DNA of 49,181 bases from an uncultured Bacteroides sp. GTDB lineage: Bacteria; Bacillota; Clostridia; Lachnospirales; Lachnospiraceae. A program made the translations under genes and the position numbers. This document shows, in pieces, positions 24,557 through 33,955 of this stretch. The notes under the pieces were generated by a model, which saw only the letters and a list, made by a program, of their open reading frames with translations, had not been told where the DNA came from and ran no database searches. The stretch spans positions 1-49,181 of the forward strand of contig CAMECH010000019.1 in NCBI GenBank assembly GCA_945913015.1, written 5' to 3'. How positions within the stretch are numbered: position 1 is the stretch's first letter; each line of letters opens with the position of its first letter.

Positions 24557-25690
24557 CTACCTGTCTTTCAATGCTTTCTTCGCCAGCTCTCTATCATAGC
24601 TTTCGGAATCCATCGGCAGTTTTACCCTTTGTCCTATCCACGCAGAATAGTATGCACTGTTGGTAAGCATTATCTGGTTGACGGCATCAGCCCCGGGAGC
24701 AGTCAATATTGTCTCATCCCCTGTTATGACCGCCTGCGCAAAATTTTCAAGCATTTCTTCATATGGTTCTTCTGTCTTGGGAAATTCTATTATTTTTTCC
24801 GTTAAATGCAGGTTTTCTCTGGAATTTACCTGCTCACTTTTAATGTACTCTTCAGAATCAGTACCGTAATCCCATATATGCAGTGTATCCTCCTCAAGCA
24901 GCAGCTTGCCGCGGCTTCCTACGATTTCAAACCTTTCTTCCCTGACTGCCTCACCTGTCGTAAGCATAAATATTGCAGTAAGATTATCCGGATACCTCAT
25001 GTATATAGCAGCCTCGTCATCCACATCAAAGTCGTTATATTTTCCAAACGGAATATCAGCATAAATGCTGTCGGGCATACCAAACATCCACTGCCATATA
25101 TCAAGTATGTGCGCACCCTGATTAATCAGGGCTCCTCCGCCCTCACCATTCCAGCTGCTTCTCCAGCCGCCCGAATGATGGTAGTGTGATGTCCTGTAAT
25201 ACCTCGAATTCACAAGCATTATCCTCTCAAGTTTCCCTATCCTTCCGCTGCCCAGTATTTCCTTGATCTTTAAATATTTCGGATATCTGCGCTGGTGGAA
25301 CATCATCGCATACATTTTTTTATATTTTCTTGAAGCTTCAGTCATGGAATTTGCCTGACCGACCGTAACTCCTGCAGGCTTATCGCACATAACATGCTTT
25401 CCCAGTTCAAATGCTCTTATTGCAAATTCTGCATGTGTTTTATGCGGCGTGGCTATAATTACCGCATCATAGTTGTCAGCCTCTGCAAACAGCCCGTCCG
25501 CATCCGCATATACCACCGGCTTTATTCCTTCTCTGTCTTCAAGTTTCTCCGCCCATTCTTTTGTCTCCTGTTTTCTTGCCACCAATGCCGTAAGTACCAT
25601 ACCGGGAACCTTTCCCGCAGTTATCATATCCGCATATTTTTTACCCATTGTGCCTGTTCCGATTAATGCCACACGAACTTTATTTTCCAT
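24557..25690 (-). CDS. Gfo/Idh/MocA-family oxidoreductase
   Basis: NAD(P)-dependent sugar or sugar-alcohol dehydrogenase of 377 residues. The N-terminal Rossmann fold starts KVRVALIGTGTMGKKYADM; the EKP-type catalytic motif reads CDKPAGVT; the C-terminal domain has GGGALINQGAHILDIWQWMFG with the His-Asp region typical of the family. Cytoplasmic; substrate unknown. The start at 25690 has GGAG 9 bases upstream; a longer reading to 25753 would start inside a low-complexity stretch. It follows a second, divergent Gfo/Idh-type gene by 79 bases on the same strand, so the two may act on successive steps of one sugar route. Confidence 0.88.
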   Translation of the reverse strand: MENKVRVALIGTGTMGKKYADMITAGKVPGMVLTALVARKQETKEWAEKLEDREGIKPVVYADADGLFAEADNYDAVIIATPHKTHAEFAIRAFELGKHVMCDKPAGVTVGQANSMTEASRKYKKMYAMMFHQRRYPKYLKIKEILGSGRIGKLERIMLVNSRYYRTSHYHHSGGWRSSWNGEGGGALINQGAHILDIWQWMFGMPDSIYADIPFGKYNDFDVDDEAAIYMRYPDNLTAIFMLTTGEAVREERFEIVGSRGKLLLEEDTLHIWDYGTDSEEYIKSEQVNSRENLHLTEKIIEFPKTEEPYEEMLENFAQAVITGDETILTAPGADAVNQIMLTNSAYYSAWIGQRVKLPMDSESYDRELAKKALKDR

Positions 25691-25728
25691 TACTTCACTC
25701 TCCTCTCCTTTCCACATTTCTTCCCGTT

Positions 25729-25754
25729 CCTTACTCTCATACCTTACTCTCATA
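25729..25754. repeat. Two perfect 13-bp tandem repeats between the two oxidoreductase genes
   Basis: CCTTACTCTCATA occurs at 25729-25741 and 25742-25754. A degenerate third copy (CCTTACTCACACT) overlaps the stop of the upstream gene. Function unclear; probably local slippage. Confidence 0.7.
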
Positions 25755-25769
25755 CCTTCCCTTCATGCC

Positions 25770-26888
25770 TTACTCACACTGCCACGGCTGCGTTTCTGAC
25801 GTTATCACATCTTGGCATTTTACCGCTTTATCAAGCATGATAGCCGTGTATGCATCCTGCAGTGCTCCTCTTAATTCAATATCCATATATTCCTTATTCT
25901 CGTCCTTTGCATATTTTGCCGTTTCTGCCATAATCCTTGCTATGGCTGTCTCATCCTGCGAAAGCCTGCATTCCCCAAATACCGCCTCATACATAAGTGA
26001 GTTTTTTGCATTTTGGCACAACTCAATTTTAACAATTTCGCGGACATTGCTAAGATTAGGATTATCATCTTCAACAGATATAAATCTGTCTGCCGTAACA
26101 AGCCTTGCGACTGAATCCCGGTAATTTTCATCAAGATAATAAAATGTATCATCCTTCATTTCACCGCGGCACCCCTGCACCTTAACATAATTTTTGCGAA
26201 TCGGGGAGCGATACTGTTCTGAATCAAAATCATAAAATGCAACCTTGCCGTCAGAAAATTCAAATGTAGCGACAGTCCGCTTTTTATTTGAGATTCTCCC
26301 ATCCGTAAAACGCTCATACCTGCTAAGTGTCTCTACTGTCGGAAACTCATATGTCTTTGCTCTTACCGCAAATCCGACATCAGCCTTTTGATTCAAAAAT
26401 GCCCTGATAAGGCTTGAAGCATGGTAATCATGCGCAAGTGAAATATTAATGCAGTCCGGTTCTCCTATAATGCCTGTCCCCAATGCTTTTATCATGGCAT
26501 CATACATCGGATACTTTGTGTACTGCTCTGCCACAACAAGCTTTTTACCTGCCTTATGCAGCATCCAAAGCTTACGCAGCGTTTCTGCATCCTGTGCGGC
26601 CGGAGTCTCACAAAGCACTGTTATCCCGTAATCCATCCACTCCATGCTTACTTTGGCTATATCCGCCTTATTTACTGCGACCACCGCAAAATCCGGATTC
26701 ATTTTTCTGCACTCTTCTATGGATGTTGTAGTATAAATGTTGTAATCTCCCGCCATTTTCTTTGCTTTATCTTCCGTTCTGCAAAGCATTGCGCACAGCT
26801 CAAATTGCGACGGCAATGCTTTTGCTATCCTCACGTAATACAATGATCTCCATCCCGAACCCACTATTACAAACTTAATTTTATCCAT
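25770..26888 (-). CDS. Divergent Gfo/Idh/MocA-family oxidoreductase
   Basis: A 372-residue protein with an N-terminal Rossmann fold (KIKFVIVGSGWRSLYYVRIAK). The usual EKP is replaced by CETPAAQ, and VAEQYTKYPMYDAMIKA follows in the position of the substrate-domain start. The C-terminal domain is poorly conserved, so the substrate cannot be inferred. AAAGGAG lies about 12 bases upstream. First gene of the pair with the oxidoreductase downstream, behind a TTGCGG-N17-TATAAT promoter. The pckA terminator lies upstream of that promoter. The change of the catalytic Lys to Thr in the EKP position is notable and could mean altered chemistry. Confidence 0.78.
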   Translation of the reverse strand: MDKIKFVIVGSGWRSLYYVRIAKALPSQFELCAMLCRTEDKAKKMAGDYNIYTTTSIEECRKMNPDFAVVAVNKADIAKVSMEWMDYGITVLCETPAAQDAETLRKLWMLHKAGKKLVVAEQYTKYPMYDAMIKALGTGIIGEPDCINISLAHDYHASSLIRAFLNQKADVGFAVRAKTYEFPTVETLSRYERFTDGRISNKKRTVATFEFSDGKVAFYDFDSEQYRSPIRKNYVKVQGCRGEMKDDTFYYLDENYRDSVARLVTADRFISVEDDNPNLSNVREIVKIELCQNAKNSLMYEAVFGECRLSQDETAIARIMAETAKYAKDENKEYMDIELRGALQDAYTAIMLDKAVKCQDVITSETQPWQCE

Positions 26889-26945
26889 AACACCGGCCGC
26901 TCCTTTAAACTATTTTATGTATCAAAAACTATTTTTATAGTTTGA

Positions 26946-26974
26946 ATTATATCATTTTCCTGCCTTCACCGCAA
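26946..26974 (-). promoter_or_regulatory. Promoter of the two-oxidoreductase operon
   Basis: TTGCGG (26969-26974), 17-base spacer, TATAAT (26946-26951), minus strand, just downstream of the pckA terminator. Confidence 0.6.
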
Positions 26975-26982
26975 TATAAATT

Positions 26983-27020
26983 AAAAAAATCGGGTGTGGA
27001 TAGATACTTCCACACCCGAT
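26983..27020 (-). terminator. Terminator of pckA
   Basis: Perfect 12-bp stem ATCGGGTGTGGA / TCCACACCCGAT (26989-27000 and 27009-27020) with an 8-base loop. On the minus strand it is followed by TTTTTT. It lies 46 bases beyond the pckA stop. Confidence 0.92.
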
Positions 27021-27066
27021 AAAAATCAGATTATATGCACTCTGTAAAAGAGCTTATCCATATTTT

Positions 27067-28671
27067 TTATAACTGAGGACCTGCTGCAACTAAAGCCTTA
27101 CCAGCCTCGTTACCTTCATACTTAGCAAAGTTCTTAGTAAATCTCTGTGCCAAATCCTTAGCCTTAGCTTCCCACTCAGAAGCATCAGCATAAGTATCGC
27201 GAGGATCAAGGATATTAGTATCTACACCCGGAAGCTCTGTTGGAACTTCAAAGTTGAAGAACGGAATCTTCTTTGTAGGTGCATTCAAAATATCTCCGTT
27301 AAGAATTGCATCGATAATACCACGTGTATCGCGGATTGAAATACGCTTTCCTGTTCCGTTCCATCCTGTATTTACAAGGTATGCCTTAGCTCCGCTCTTC
27401 TGCATCTTCTTAACAAGCTCTTCTGCATACTTTGTTGGATGCAGTTCAAGGAATGCCTGTCCGAAGCAAGCTGAGAATGTTGGTGTAGGCTCTGTAATAC
27501 CGCGCTCTGTACCTGCAAGCTTAGCTGTGAAACCTGAAAGGAAATAGTACTGTGTCTGCTCAGGTGTCAGGATAGATACAGGAGGAAGTACTCCGAATGC
27601 ATCTGCTGACAGGAAGATTACGTTCTTAGCTGCCGGTGCAGAAGATACAGGACGTACAATGTTCTGAATATGGTTGATCGGATAAGATACACGTGTATTT
27701 TCAGTTACACTCTTATCTGCAAAATCAATCTTGCCGTCAGCATCAAGTGTTACGTTCTCAAGAAGAGCATCACGCTTGATTGCGTTATAAATATCAGGCT
27801 CAGACTCCTTATCAAGGTTGATAACCTTCGCATAGCAGCCGCCTTCAAAGTTAAATACACCATTGTCATCCCATCCGTGCTCATCATCACCGATAAGAAG
27901 ACGCTTAGGATCTGTTGAAAGAGTTGTCTTACCTGTGCCTGACAGACCGAAGAAAATTGCTGTATTCTCACCGTTCATATCTGTATTTGCAGAGCAGTGC
28001 ATAGAAGCAATTCCCTTAAGTGGGAGATAGTAGTTCATCATTGAGAACATACCCTTCTTCATCTCACCGCCATACCATGTATTAATAATAACCTGCTCAC
28101 GGCTTGTAATGTTGAACATTACCGCTGTCTCTGAGTTAAGTCCTAATTCCTTGTAGTTCTCTACCTTTGCCTTAGATGCATTGTAAACAACGAAATCAGG
28201 TTCAAAATCCTTAAGTTCATCTTCTGTTGGCCGAATAAACATATTCTTAACAAAATGAGCCTGCCAAGCCACCTCAACGATGAAACGGATTGCCATACGT
28301 GTATCCTTATTAGCACCGCAGAACGCATCTACTACATAAAGTTTCTTATTAGACAGCTCCTTTAAAGCAATTTCCTTAACTGCATTCCATGCTTCCTGTG
28401 TAGCAGGATGATTATCATTCTTATATTCATCAGAAGTCCACCAAACAGTATCTTTTGAGTTCTCATCTACTACGATAAACTTATCTTTTGGTGAACGGCC
28501 TGTATAGATACCTGTCATTACATTTACTGCACCAAGTTCACTGACCTGTCCCTTTTCAAAACCTTCCAAACCCGGCTTTGTCTCTTCTTCAAATAACATT
28601 TCATAAGAAGGATTGTACACGATCTCTGTAGTTCCGGTAATACCATACTTGCTCAAATTAATCTCTGACAT
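27067..28671 (-). CDS. pckA: Phosphoenolpyruvate carboxykinase (ATP)
   Basis: Interconverts oxaloacetate + ATP and PEP + CO2 + ADP; in anaerobes often runs toward oxaloacetate. The 534-residue length is typical. Motifs: [12 protein letters not shown] (substrate Arg), [12 protein letters not shown] (kinase-1a P-loop), LIGDDEHGW (kinase-2, metal Asp), [11 protein letters not shown], and the substrate-lid/adenine segment [17 protein letters not shown]. The start [13 protein letters not shown] has GAGG 11 bases upstream, a long spacing. Monocistronic: TTGATT-N16-TATAAT promoter upstream and a strong terminator downstream. Confidence 0.97.
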   Translation of the reverse strand: MSEINLSKYGITGTTEIVYNPSYEMLFEEETKPGLEGFEKGQVSELGAVNVMTGIYTGRSPKDKFIVVDENSKDTVWWTSDEYKNDNHPATQEAWNAVKEIALKELSNKKLYVVDAFCGANKDTRMAIRFIVEVAWQAHFVKNMFIRPTEDELKDFEPDFVVYNASKAKVENYKELGLNSETAVMFNITSREQVIINTWYGGEMKKGMFSMMNYYLPLKGIASMHCSANTDMNGENTAIFFGLSGTGKTTLSTDPKRLLIGDDEHGWDDNGVFNFEGGCYAKVINLDKESEPDIYNAIKRDALLENVTLDADGKIDFADKSVTENTRVSYPINHIQNIVRPVSSAPAAKNVIFLSADAFGVLPPVSILTPEQTQYYFLSGFTAKLAGTERGITEPTPTFSACFGQAFLELHPTKYAEELVKKMQKSGAKAYLVNTGWNGTGKRISIRDTRGIIDAILNGDILNAPTKKIPFFNFEVPTELPGVDTNILDPRDTYADASEWEAKAKDLAQRFTKNFAKYEGNEAGKALVAAGPQL

Positions 28672-28785
28672 CTTACATTTTACCTCGTTTCTTCTATATA
28701 GTTGTTAGGGAAATTTGATAACAGCCCGCATTTGCAGGTCTTACGATATCTTTCCAATGTAAGAGTATTTAACTCCTAATATCCT

Positions 28786-28813
28786 ATTATACATAATAAC
28801 TCAATAAAATCAA
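28786..28813 (-). promoter_or_regulatory. Promoter of pckA
   Basis: TTGATT (28808-28813), 16-base spacer, TATAAT (28786-28791), minus strand. The roughly 105-base leader shows no motif I recognise. Confidence 0.6.
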
Positions 28814-28840
28814 TTAAATTTCTTTTGAATTTTTTAAAAT

Positions 28841-29767
28841 TTAGTAAATTATCTTCAAAAACTCCACGACGGCATTTTCATATGCCTCATAATCAGTCAT
28901 TGCACTGTTTGCATGGTCTGCTCCATCAATAATCAGCAGTTTCCCGGTGCTTTGACAATTTTCGTAAAGCTGGTTGCACATATAAACAGGAACGACCGAA
29001 TCATTCTTTCCATGAATAAAAAGTATGGGAATCTGAATTTTCTTTACTGCCTGCAGTGCAGCAGCTTCCTCAAGATTAAAATGTCCGAATATCTGCGCTG
29101 ATATTTTAACAATCATATAGACAGCTTCAACAGGCAGCTTCATTTTTTTAATTATCTCTTTGATTATTGCCGCAGGTTCGGAATATCCGCAGTCTGCAAT
29201 AACTGCCTTTACGCTTTGCGGAAATCCAAGTTCTGATGCCATAATTACAGATGATGCTCCCATTGATACTCCTGCAAGCAACAAATCCTTGTTTTCCCCG
29301 AATCTCTCTGCCGCATACTCTACCCATAATTTACAGTCATATCTTTCTTTAATTCCAAAAGTAACCTCATTCCCGCCGCTTTTACCATGTGCCCTTTCGT
29401 CTACCATAAGTATGTTTATACCGTTACTTTTGCAAATCTTGAAAAAGCCATATCCATCCCACGCATATACGCCATGATATCCATGAAAAAATATCATAAG
29501 CGGTGCAGCCTCTTCCATGATATAAAGTCTTCCGTAAAGTCTGTATCCGTCTGCGGAAAGTATGCTAACCTCCTCAAACGGAGTGCATTCCATATCATCT
29601 ACCGCTTCTGCCATAACCTCACGGTATTCTTTATACAGAGTGCTTTCAGGAATATTATGGGCATCCGGACGCTTTCTCTGCGGATTGCAGAATACAGAGC
29701 GGTACAGCCGGTACAAAGCGAGCAGTATTACAATAATTGTAATTAGCAAAAATAACAGCCACCTCAT
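28841..29767 (-). CDS. Membrane-anchored alpha/beta hydrolase
   Basis: A 308-residue serine hydrolase. One N-terminal membrane helix (RWLLFLLITIIVILLALYRLY) anchors it. The oxyanion region is FFHGYHGV, the nucleophile elbow GVSMGAS, the acid GKNDSVVP and the catalytic His GADHANS. It resembles the COG1073 group; substrate unknown. Its ATG overlaps the stop of the GGDEF gene (ATGA, 29764-29767), so it is translated with the diguanylate cyclase and is the last gene of the REC-REC, kinase, GGDEF, hydrolase run. Confidence 0.87.
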   Translation of the reverse strand: MRWLLFLLITIIVILLALYRLYRSVFCNPQRKRPDAHNIPESTLYKEYREVMAEAVDDMECTPFEEVSILSADGYRLYGRLYIMEEAAPLMIFFHGYHGVYAWDGYGFFKICKSNGINILMVDERAHGKSGGNEVTFGIKERYDCKLWVEYAAERFGENKDLLLAGVSMGASSVIMASELGFPQSVKAVIADCGYSEPAAIIKEIIKKMKLPVEAVYMIVKISAQIFGHFNLEEAAALQAVKKIQIPILFIHGKNDSVVPVYMCNQLYENCQSTGKLLIIDGADHANSAMTDYEAYENAVVEFLKIIY

Positions 29768-30891
29768 TGTTCCCTGCTCTCCTTGCTCAACTTTTTATTT
29801 CTGTACATATCTTCATCCGCTTTTTTAACAATCTCCGCAATGTCCTTTCCCTTGCCGGATGCTATTCCTACTGCGCTCGATATTTTAAATTCCAGATTTT
29901 CATTGTATGATACCAGTCTGTCCTGTACTGTTTTTATAAAATTCCTTACCTCTTCATCATACGGATTATCAATAATCATAAGAAATTCATCTCCGCCTAT
30001 ACGATAGACACGGCGGCGGTCATTCGAGTGTACATACAGTGCAGAGGACAGGCTTTCTATTGCTCTGTCTCCCATGGCATGCCCATACTTATCATTAATA
30101 TACTTAAGATTATTTAAATCCCAGAATGTGACTGCAATATTTTCTATGTAAGGATAATATGTCTCAAGCATTTCTTCGTATTTATTTTTGTTAAATACTT
30201 TTGTTCTTGCATCTGTTTCCTTAAGATATGTAAGCTGGGCTATGCGGTATGCATCTTCGGTACTGCTGACAATCGTGTACTGCATCAGAACCGAAAATAC
30301 AAAAAGTATCATGCATCTCGGAAAAACTTCAAAAACAATTATAATAAACAACGTATTTTCATTAAACGGAATATTAAGTGCATTTTCCGTGATAACGCCC
30401 ATATACCAGCTTCTCGTATGCTGGCTTTGTAAAAGAAGATTCAAATCGCAGATTCCGTAATAGAAGCTCACAATAGAGCTTATCAGCATAGTTACTGTAT
30501 TGACTGCATATACAAACCATATTGTCCTACGGCTTCTGTACTGCACGGCAAACAGCAGCGGCACCACATATATCAGCACTGCATGATACGAAAGAAATGA
30601 TGCTATAACTGCCGAGACTATGCACATCAGTGACAAAAGAAGATACTTCAGCCACTGAAGTGACAAGTCACCTTTCAAAGAAATATATATCGGAGGTATA
30701 AGAAGTATAATCGTAGCCACAAACGCTATGGTTACCATCATTTTGTCCACTTCAAAAAATCCTGTGACCGTAAGAAGCCATATAAATGCTACAGCCACAA
30801 TAAACCATACGAAACCTTTCAACGTATATTTATTTGATTTTATCTCCTGATTGATTAGTTCATTTCTATATTGTTCCCTAAAGTCATCCAT
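29764..30891 (-). CDS. Membrane-anchored diguanylate cyclase (GGDEF)
   Basis: A 375-residue protein with six to seven membrane segments (residues about 25-205) and a C-terminal GGDEF domain. The signature IGGDEF (299-303) is intact. The metal-binding region reads WDLNNLKYINDKYGH, a variant common among active cyclases. AGGGGC lies upstream of the ATG. It follows the hybrid kinase by 79 bases, with a 13-bp hairpin in the gap, and overlaps the hydrolase gene. It lacks a receiver domain, so any control by the neighbouring phosphorelay would have to be indirect. Confidence 0.9.
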   Translation of the reverse strand: MDDFREQYRNELINQEIKSNKYTLKGFVWFIVAVAFIWLLTVTGFFEVDKMMVTIAFVATIILLIPPIYISLKGDLSLQWLKYLLLSLMCIVSAVIASFLSYHAVLIYVVPLLFAVQYRSRRTIWFVYAVNTVTMLISSIVSFYYGICDLNLLLQSQHTRSWYMGVITENALNIPFNENTLFIIIVFEVFPRCMILFVFSVLMQYTIVSSTEDAYRIAQLTYLKETDARTKVFNKNKYEEMLETYYPYIENIAVTFWDLNNLKYINDKYGHAMGDRAIESLSSALYVHSNDRRRVYRIGGDEFLMIIDNPYDEEVRNFIKTVQDRLVSYNENLEFKISSAVGIASGKGKDIAEIVKKADEDMYRNKKLSKESREQ

Positions 30892-30901
30892 ACCAGCCCC
30901 T

Positions 30902-30931
30902 ATTACTCCGACACCCCAGTGTCAGAGTAAT
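30902..30931 (-). promoter_or_regulatory. Intercistronic hairpin next to the GGDEF ribosome site
   Basis: Minus-strand ATTACTCTGACAC and GTGTCGGAGTAAT pair over 13 bp with one G-U pair, which exists only in minus-strand RNA, around a 4-base loop. AGGGGC and the ATG follow at once. There is no T-run, so stability or translation control is more likely than termination. Confidence 0.55.
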
Positions 30932-30970
30932 TCCTTTATAAGTCCTATATTTATTGTTCCCCACTTATTT

Positions 30971-33955
30971 TCAATCATTAATATAAGCTTTTGTCAGTTC
31001 CATAACCCTCTCATTGTCTATGTTGCTTACGGCAGCATACAGCTGTTCCATTAAAAGACCATCCTCAGCAGAATAGTCAAACCCCTTCAGAAGCTGGACA
31101 ATCTCATCAGCTCTGTCAATGTCCATATCATCCATCGCCTGATTAAGAAGTCCCATCTGTTCAACAATAAGCTCCTTATTGACAGGAATCTTCTCGCTGT
31201 CTGACGACAAGGCTTCAGCATCACTGACAGGTTTAAGTTTTTCCTTAAACGATCTCCATTCCTCAACAAATGCCGGCGTCACCTGCTCAATTATATCCAG
31301 CCGCTTATTTATGGCAGCCAGTTCAAGCATTCTCGCCATTCCGCTTAAATAAACAGCTCCAATCATTGCCGCCGAAGCCTTCATCGAATGAACCTTGACA
31401 CGATACTGTTTTAATCCTTCTTCATCCGGAAGCATTGCCTTAAATGCTTCCAGTGCATCCGCTTCGCTGTCAATAACTTTGATAAAGTCTGCTATTACAT
31501 TATATAAGTCTGCCGGTCTGTGATAGTGTAAAAGCGCATATTCCATATCAATTTCGGGAAGCGAATTTAAGATATCCATGATATTCGATGAATCCTGCCA
31601 CATCACATCCGGTATCTTTGCCTGTGCTTTTCTATCTTGCGCCTGTTTGGTTATAACTTTTTCCTTCGGAAGATATTTTAAAATGATTTTTTCCAGCTTT
31701 TCATATATCAATGGCTTTGTAAGGAAATCATCAAACCCCGCATGAAGATACATTTCCTTTGCACCGGTTACCGCATTGGCGGTAAATGCAACATATGGCG
31801 TATCTGCATTTTTATTTTCTTTTAACTTTCTTATGGTCTTAAGCGTTTCAATGCCATCCATTCCCGGCATCATATGGTCAATAAAAATCAAATCATATTT
31901 TTTACTGAGCACTTTATCCAGACAGTGCTCTCCGCTGTCTGCCTCATCAATTTTTATGCCGGTGTCTCTTATGAGATTCTTGAAAACCTTTCTGTTGACC
32001 GCATTGTCATCAACAATCAGCATATTTGCGTCAGGAGCTGTAAATGCAGTCTCATATATGTATTCTACTTCCTGCTCCCTTATTCTCTCTGAAAGATTTC
32101 CTATCGGCTTTGAGTCAATAATTTTTTGCTCCAAATCAAAGTAAAAGCATGAGCCTTCTCCATATATACTTTTTACATTGAGATGGCTGTTCATCATACT
32201 GAGAAGTCTGACTGTAACATTGATGCCAAGCCCCGTACCTTCTATATTTCTGTTTCGTGCCTCCTCAATTCTTGTAAATTGTTCGTATAATTTAGGAATA
32301 TCTTCTTCCTTAATGCCAATACCGGTATCTTTAACCTCAAAATGCAGGCATATTTTATCACCATGTACATCGCCTTTTATAATCAGGGTAACGCTTCCTT
32401 TTTCAGTATATTTAACGGCATTATTCAAAATGTTGGTAAGTATCTGCTTGATTCTGATATCATCTCCCAGAAGTCTTGAAGGAATGTTCTCGTCAATTTC
32501 CGAATTAACCTCAAGCTCCTTTGACTTTGCCTTTATTGATACCATGCTGAGTGTATCATGAATCAGACTGCTCAAATCATATTCCACCGGTATAATTTCC
32601 ATTTTGCCGGAATCAATCTTTGAAATATCAAGGATACCATTTATAATTGACAGCAGGCTTTTTCCTGCGCTCTGTATATCAAGCGCATATTCCCTTATCG
32701 CAGGCTCTCTGCTCTCTCTTAAAATCATTTCATCCATTCCAAGCACCGCATTAATCGGTGTTCTTATTTCATGGGACATGCTTGCAAGGAATTTACCTTT
32801 CGCCTCATTGGCAATAACTGCTGCCTTCTTATCCTTTTCCATTGAGAAGATATTATTAATGGTATAAATAACGGCGCCACCCAACAGTAACAAAAGACCC
32901 ACGGCAAGAAAATATCCCCTGAATACTCCTGTTCTGTTAAAGTATATGACAAACTGAATAATGGCAGCAATTAATGCTCCCATCAGTCCGATAGCAACAG
33001 GCTTGTATTCTTTTATCTTTCCATTTCTGTAATCCATAATAAAAGTTACAAAAATAGTAAAAATGGCAAAAAAGCAGCCTGCTGCCACATATTTAAACAT
33101 ATCTATAAGATTATAAATTCCTGCAACATACAAAAGACAGAATGCCGATGCTATTACCGCAAGCACGGTCCCTGCAATCTGATACATTCTTAAATATCTC
33201 TGGTTCTGTATCTCGTTCATGTAAATAATAAACGGGAACGGAATAAGCATGACAACAAAAAACGGAAATTCACTTGCCACAGATACATTTGGAAATACAA
33301 TCTGCCGGAATACTGAATTTGTAATAAGCCAGATTGCTGCAAGTGTAACGCCACAGCCCAGATATATTATATCCATCCTGCGTCTTTTTGTAAGGCTGAA
33401 GCCCGCACTTACAATAATTGTCAGGATTCCAACTATAAGTGTTACTGCGGCCACAAAAAGCTCTCCCGAATATAATCTCAGCAGATGTATCCATATTCCC
33501 AGTTCAGTTCCAACATACGGCTGATAAAGAATCCCTGTGTCGGACACGCCTTCAAGGCGCAGTGTTTTACCTGCATCGGCGGTTGTCAGTGGTATATTGA
33601 TATAACTTTCGGGGCTGATACTTCCAAACCATCTTGTATCTCTTGTGCTGTATTCATATATCAGCTCACCATCAAGATATGCATTTACATCCTCACATCT
33701 GACACACATACTGGTTACTCTTCCGTCAAGATTATCAGGAATCACTGTCTCGATTATGTAGTTTTGTTCTATATTTCCCGGTACGGATATAACTTCCTTC
33801 ACACCTTCAGACTTTACCTTATACCAGTTTTCTGTATATTCCATGGATATATTTCTTGTATCAAGATTGTCTTCCGGCAGAAAAGTCTGTCCTATTATAA
33901 CGTAGGAAAATACTAATATTGAGATAATTATAAAAAAACATTTTATGTATTTCAT
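30971..33955 (-). CDS. Hybrid histidine kinase with extracytoplasmic sensor, 7TM, kinase, REC and HPt domains (HK1)
   Basis: A 994-residue phosphorelay kinase. After TM1 (residues 5-23) comes a roughly 135-residue extracytoplasmic beta-rich domain, then seven TM segments (about 165-370), a 7TMR-DISM-like layout. HisKA has phospho-His 395 (SMSHEIRTP). HATPase shows NNAVKYTEKG, DTGIGI and GTGLGI. REC has IVDDN, phospho-Asp 693 (FIDHMMPGMDG) and Lys 747. HPt has His 856 (KVHSMKAS), a variant of HxLKxS. All relay residues are present. It overlaps the REC-REC gene by ATGA and lies upstream of a GGDEF gene. Signal unknown; the sensor is related to that of HK2. Confidence 0.93.
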   Translation of the reverse strand: MKYIKCFFIIISILVFSYVIIGQTFLPEDNLDTRNISMEYTENWYKVKSEGVKEVISVPGNIEQNYIIETVIPDNLDGRVTSMCVRCEDVNAYLDGELIYEYSTRDTRWFGSISPESYINIPLTTADAGKTLRLEGVSDTGILYQPYVGTELGIWIHLLRLYSGELFVAAVTLIVGILTIIVSAGFSLTKRRRMDIIYLGCGVTLAAIWLITNSVFRQIVFPNVSVASEFPFFVVMLIPFPFIIYMNEIQNQRYLRMYQIAGTVLAVIASAFCLLYVAGIYNLIDMFKYVAAGCFFAIFTIFVTFIMDYRNGKIKEYKPVAIGLMGALIAAIIQFVIYFNRTGVFRGYFLAVGLLLLLGGAVIYTINNIFSMEKDKKAAVIANEAKGKFLASMSHEIRTPINAVLGMDEMILRESREPAIREYALDIQSAGKSLLSIINGILDISKIDSGKMEIIPVEYDLSSLIHDTLSMVSIKAKSKELEVNSEIDENIPSRLLGDDIRIKQILTNILNNAVKYTEKGSVTLIIKGDVHGDKICLHFEVKDTGIGIKEEDIPKLYEQFTRIEEARNRNIEGTGLGINVTVRLLSMMNSHLNVKSIYGEGSCFYFDLEQKIIDSKPIGNLSERIREQEVEYIYETAFTAPDANMLIVDDNAVNRKVFKNLIRDTGIKIDEADSGEHCLDKVLSKKYDLIFIDHMMPGMDGIETLKTIRKLKENKNADTPYVAFTANAVTGAKEMYLHAGFDDFLTKPLIYEKLEKIILKYLPKEKVITKQAQDRKAQAKIPDVMWQDSSNIMDILNSLPEIDMEYALLHYHRPADLYNVIADFIKVIDSEADALEAFKAMLPDEEGLKQYRVKVHSMKASAAMIGAVYLSGMARMLELAAINKRLDIIEQVTPAFVEEWRSFKEKLKPVSDAEALSSDSEKIPVNKELIVEQMGLLNQAMDDMDIDRADEIVQLLKGFDYSAEDGLLMEQLYAAVSNIDNERVMELTKAYIND

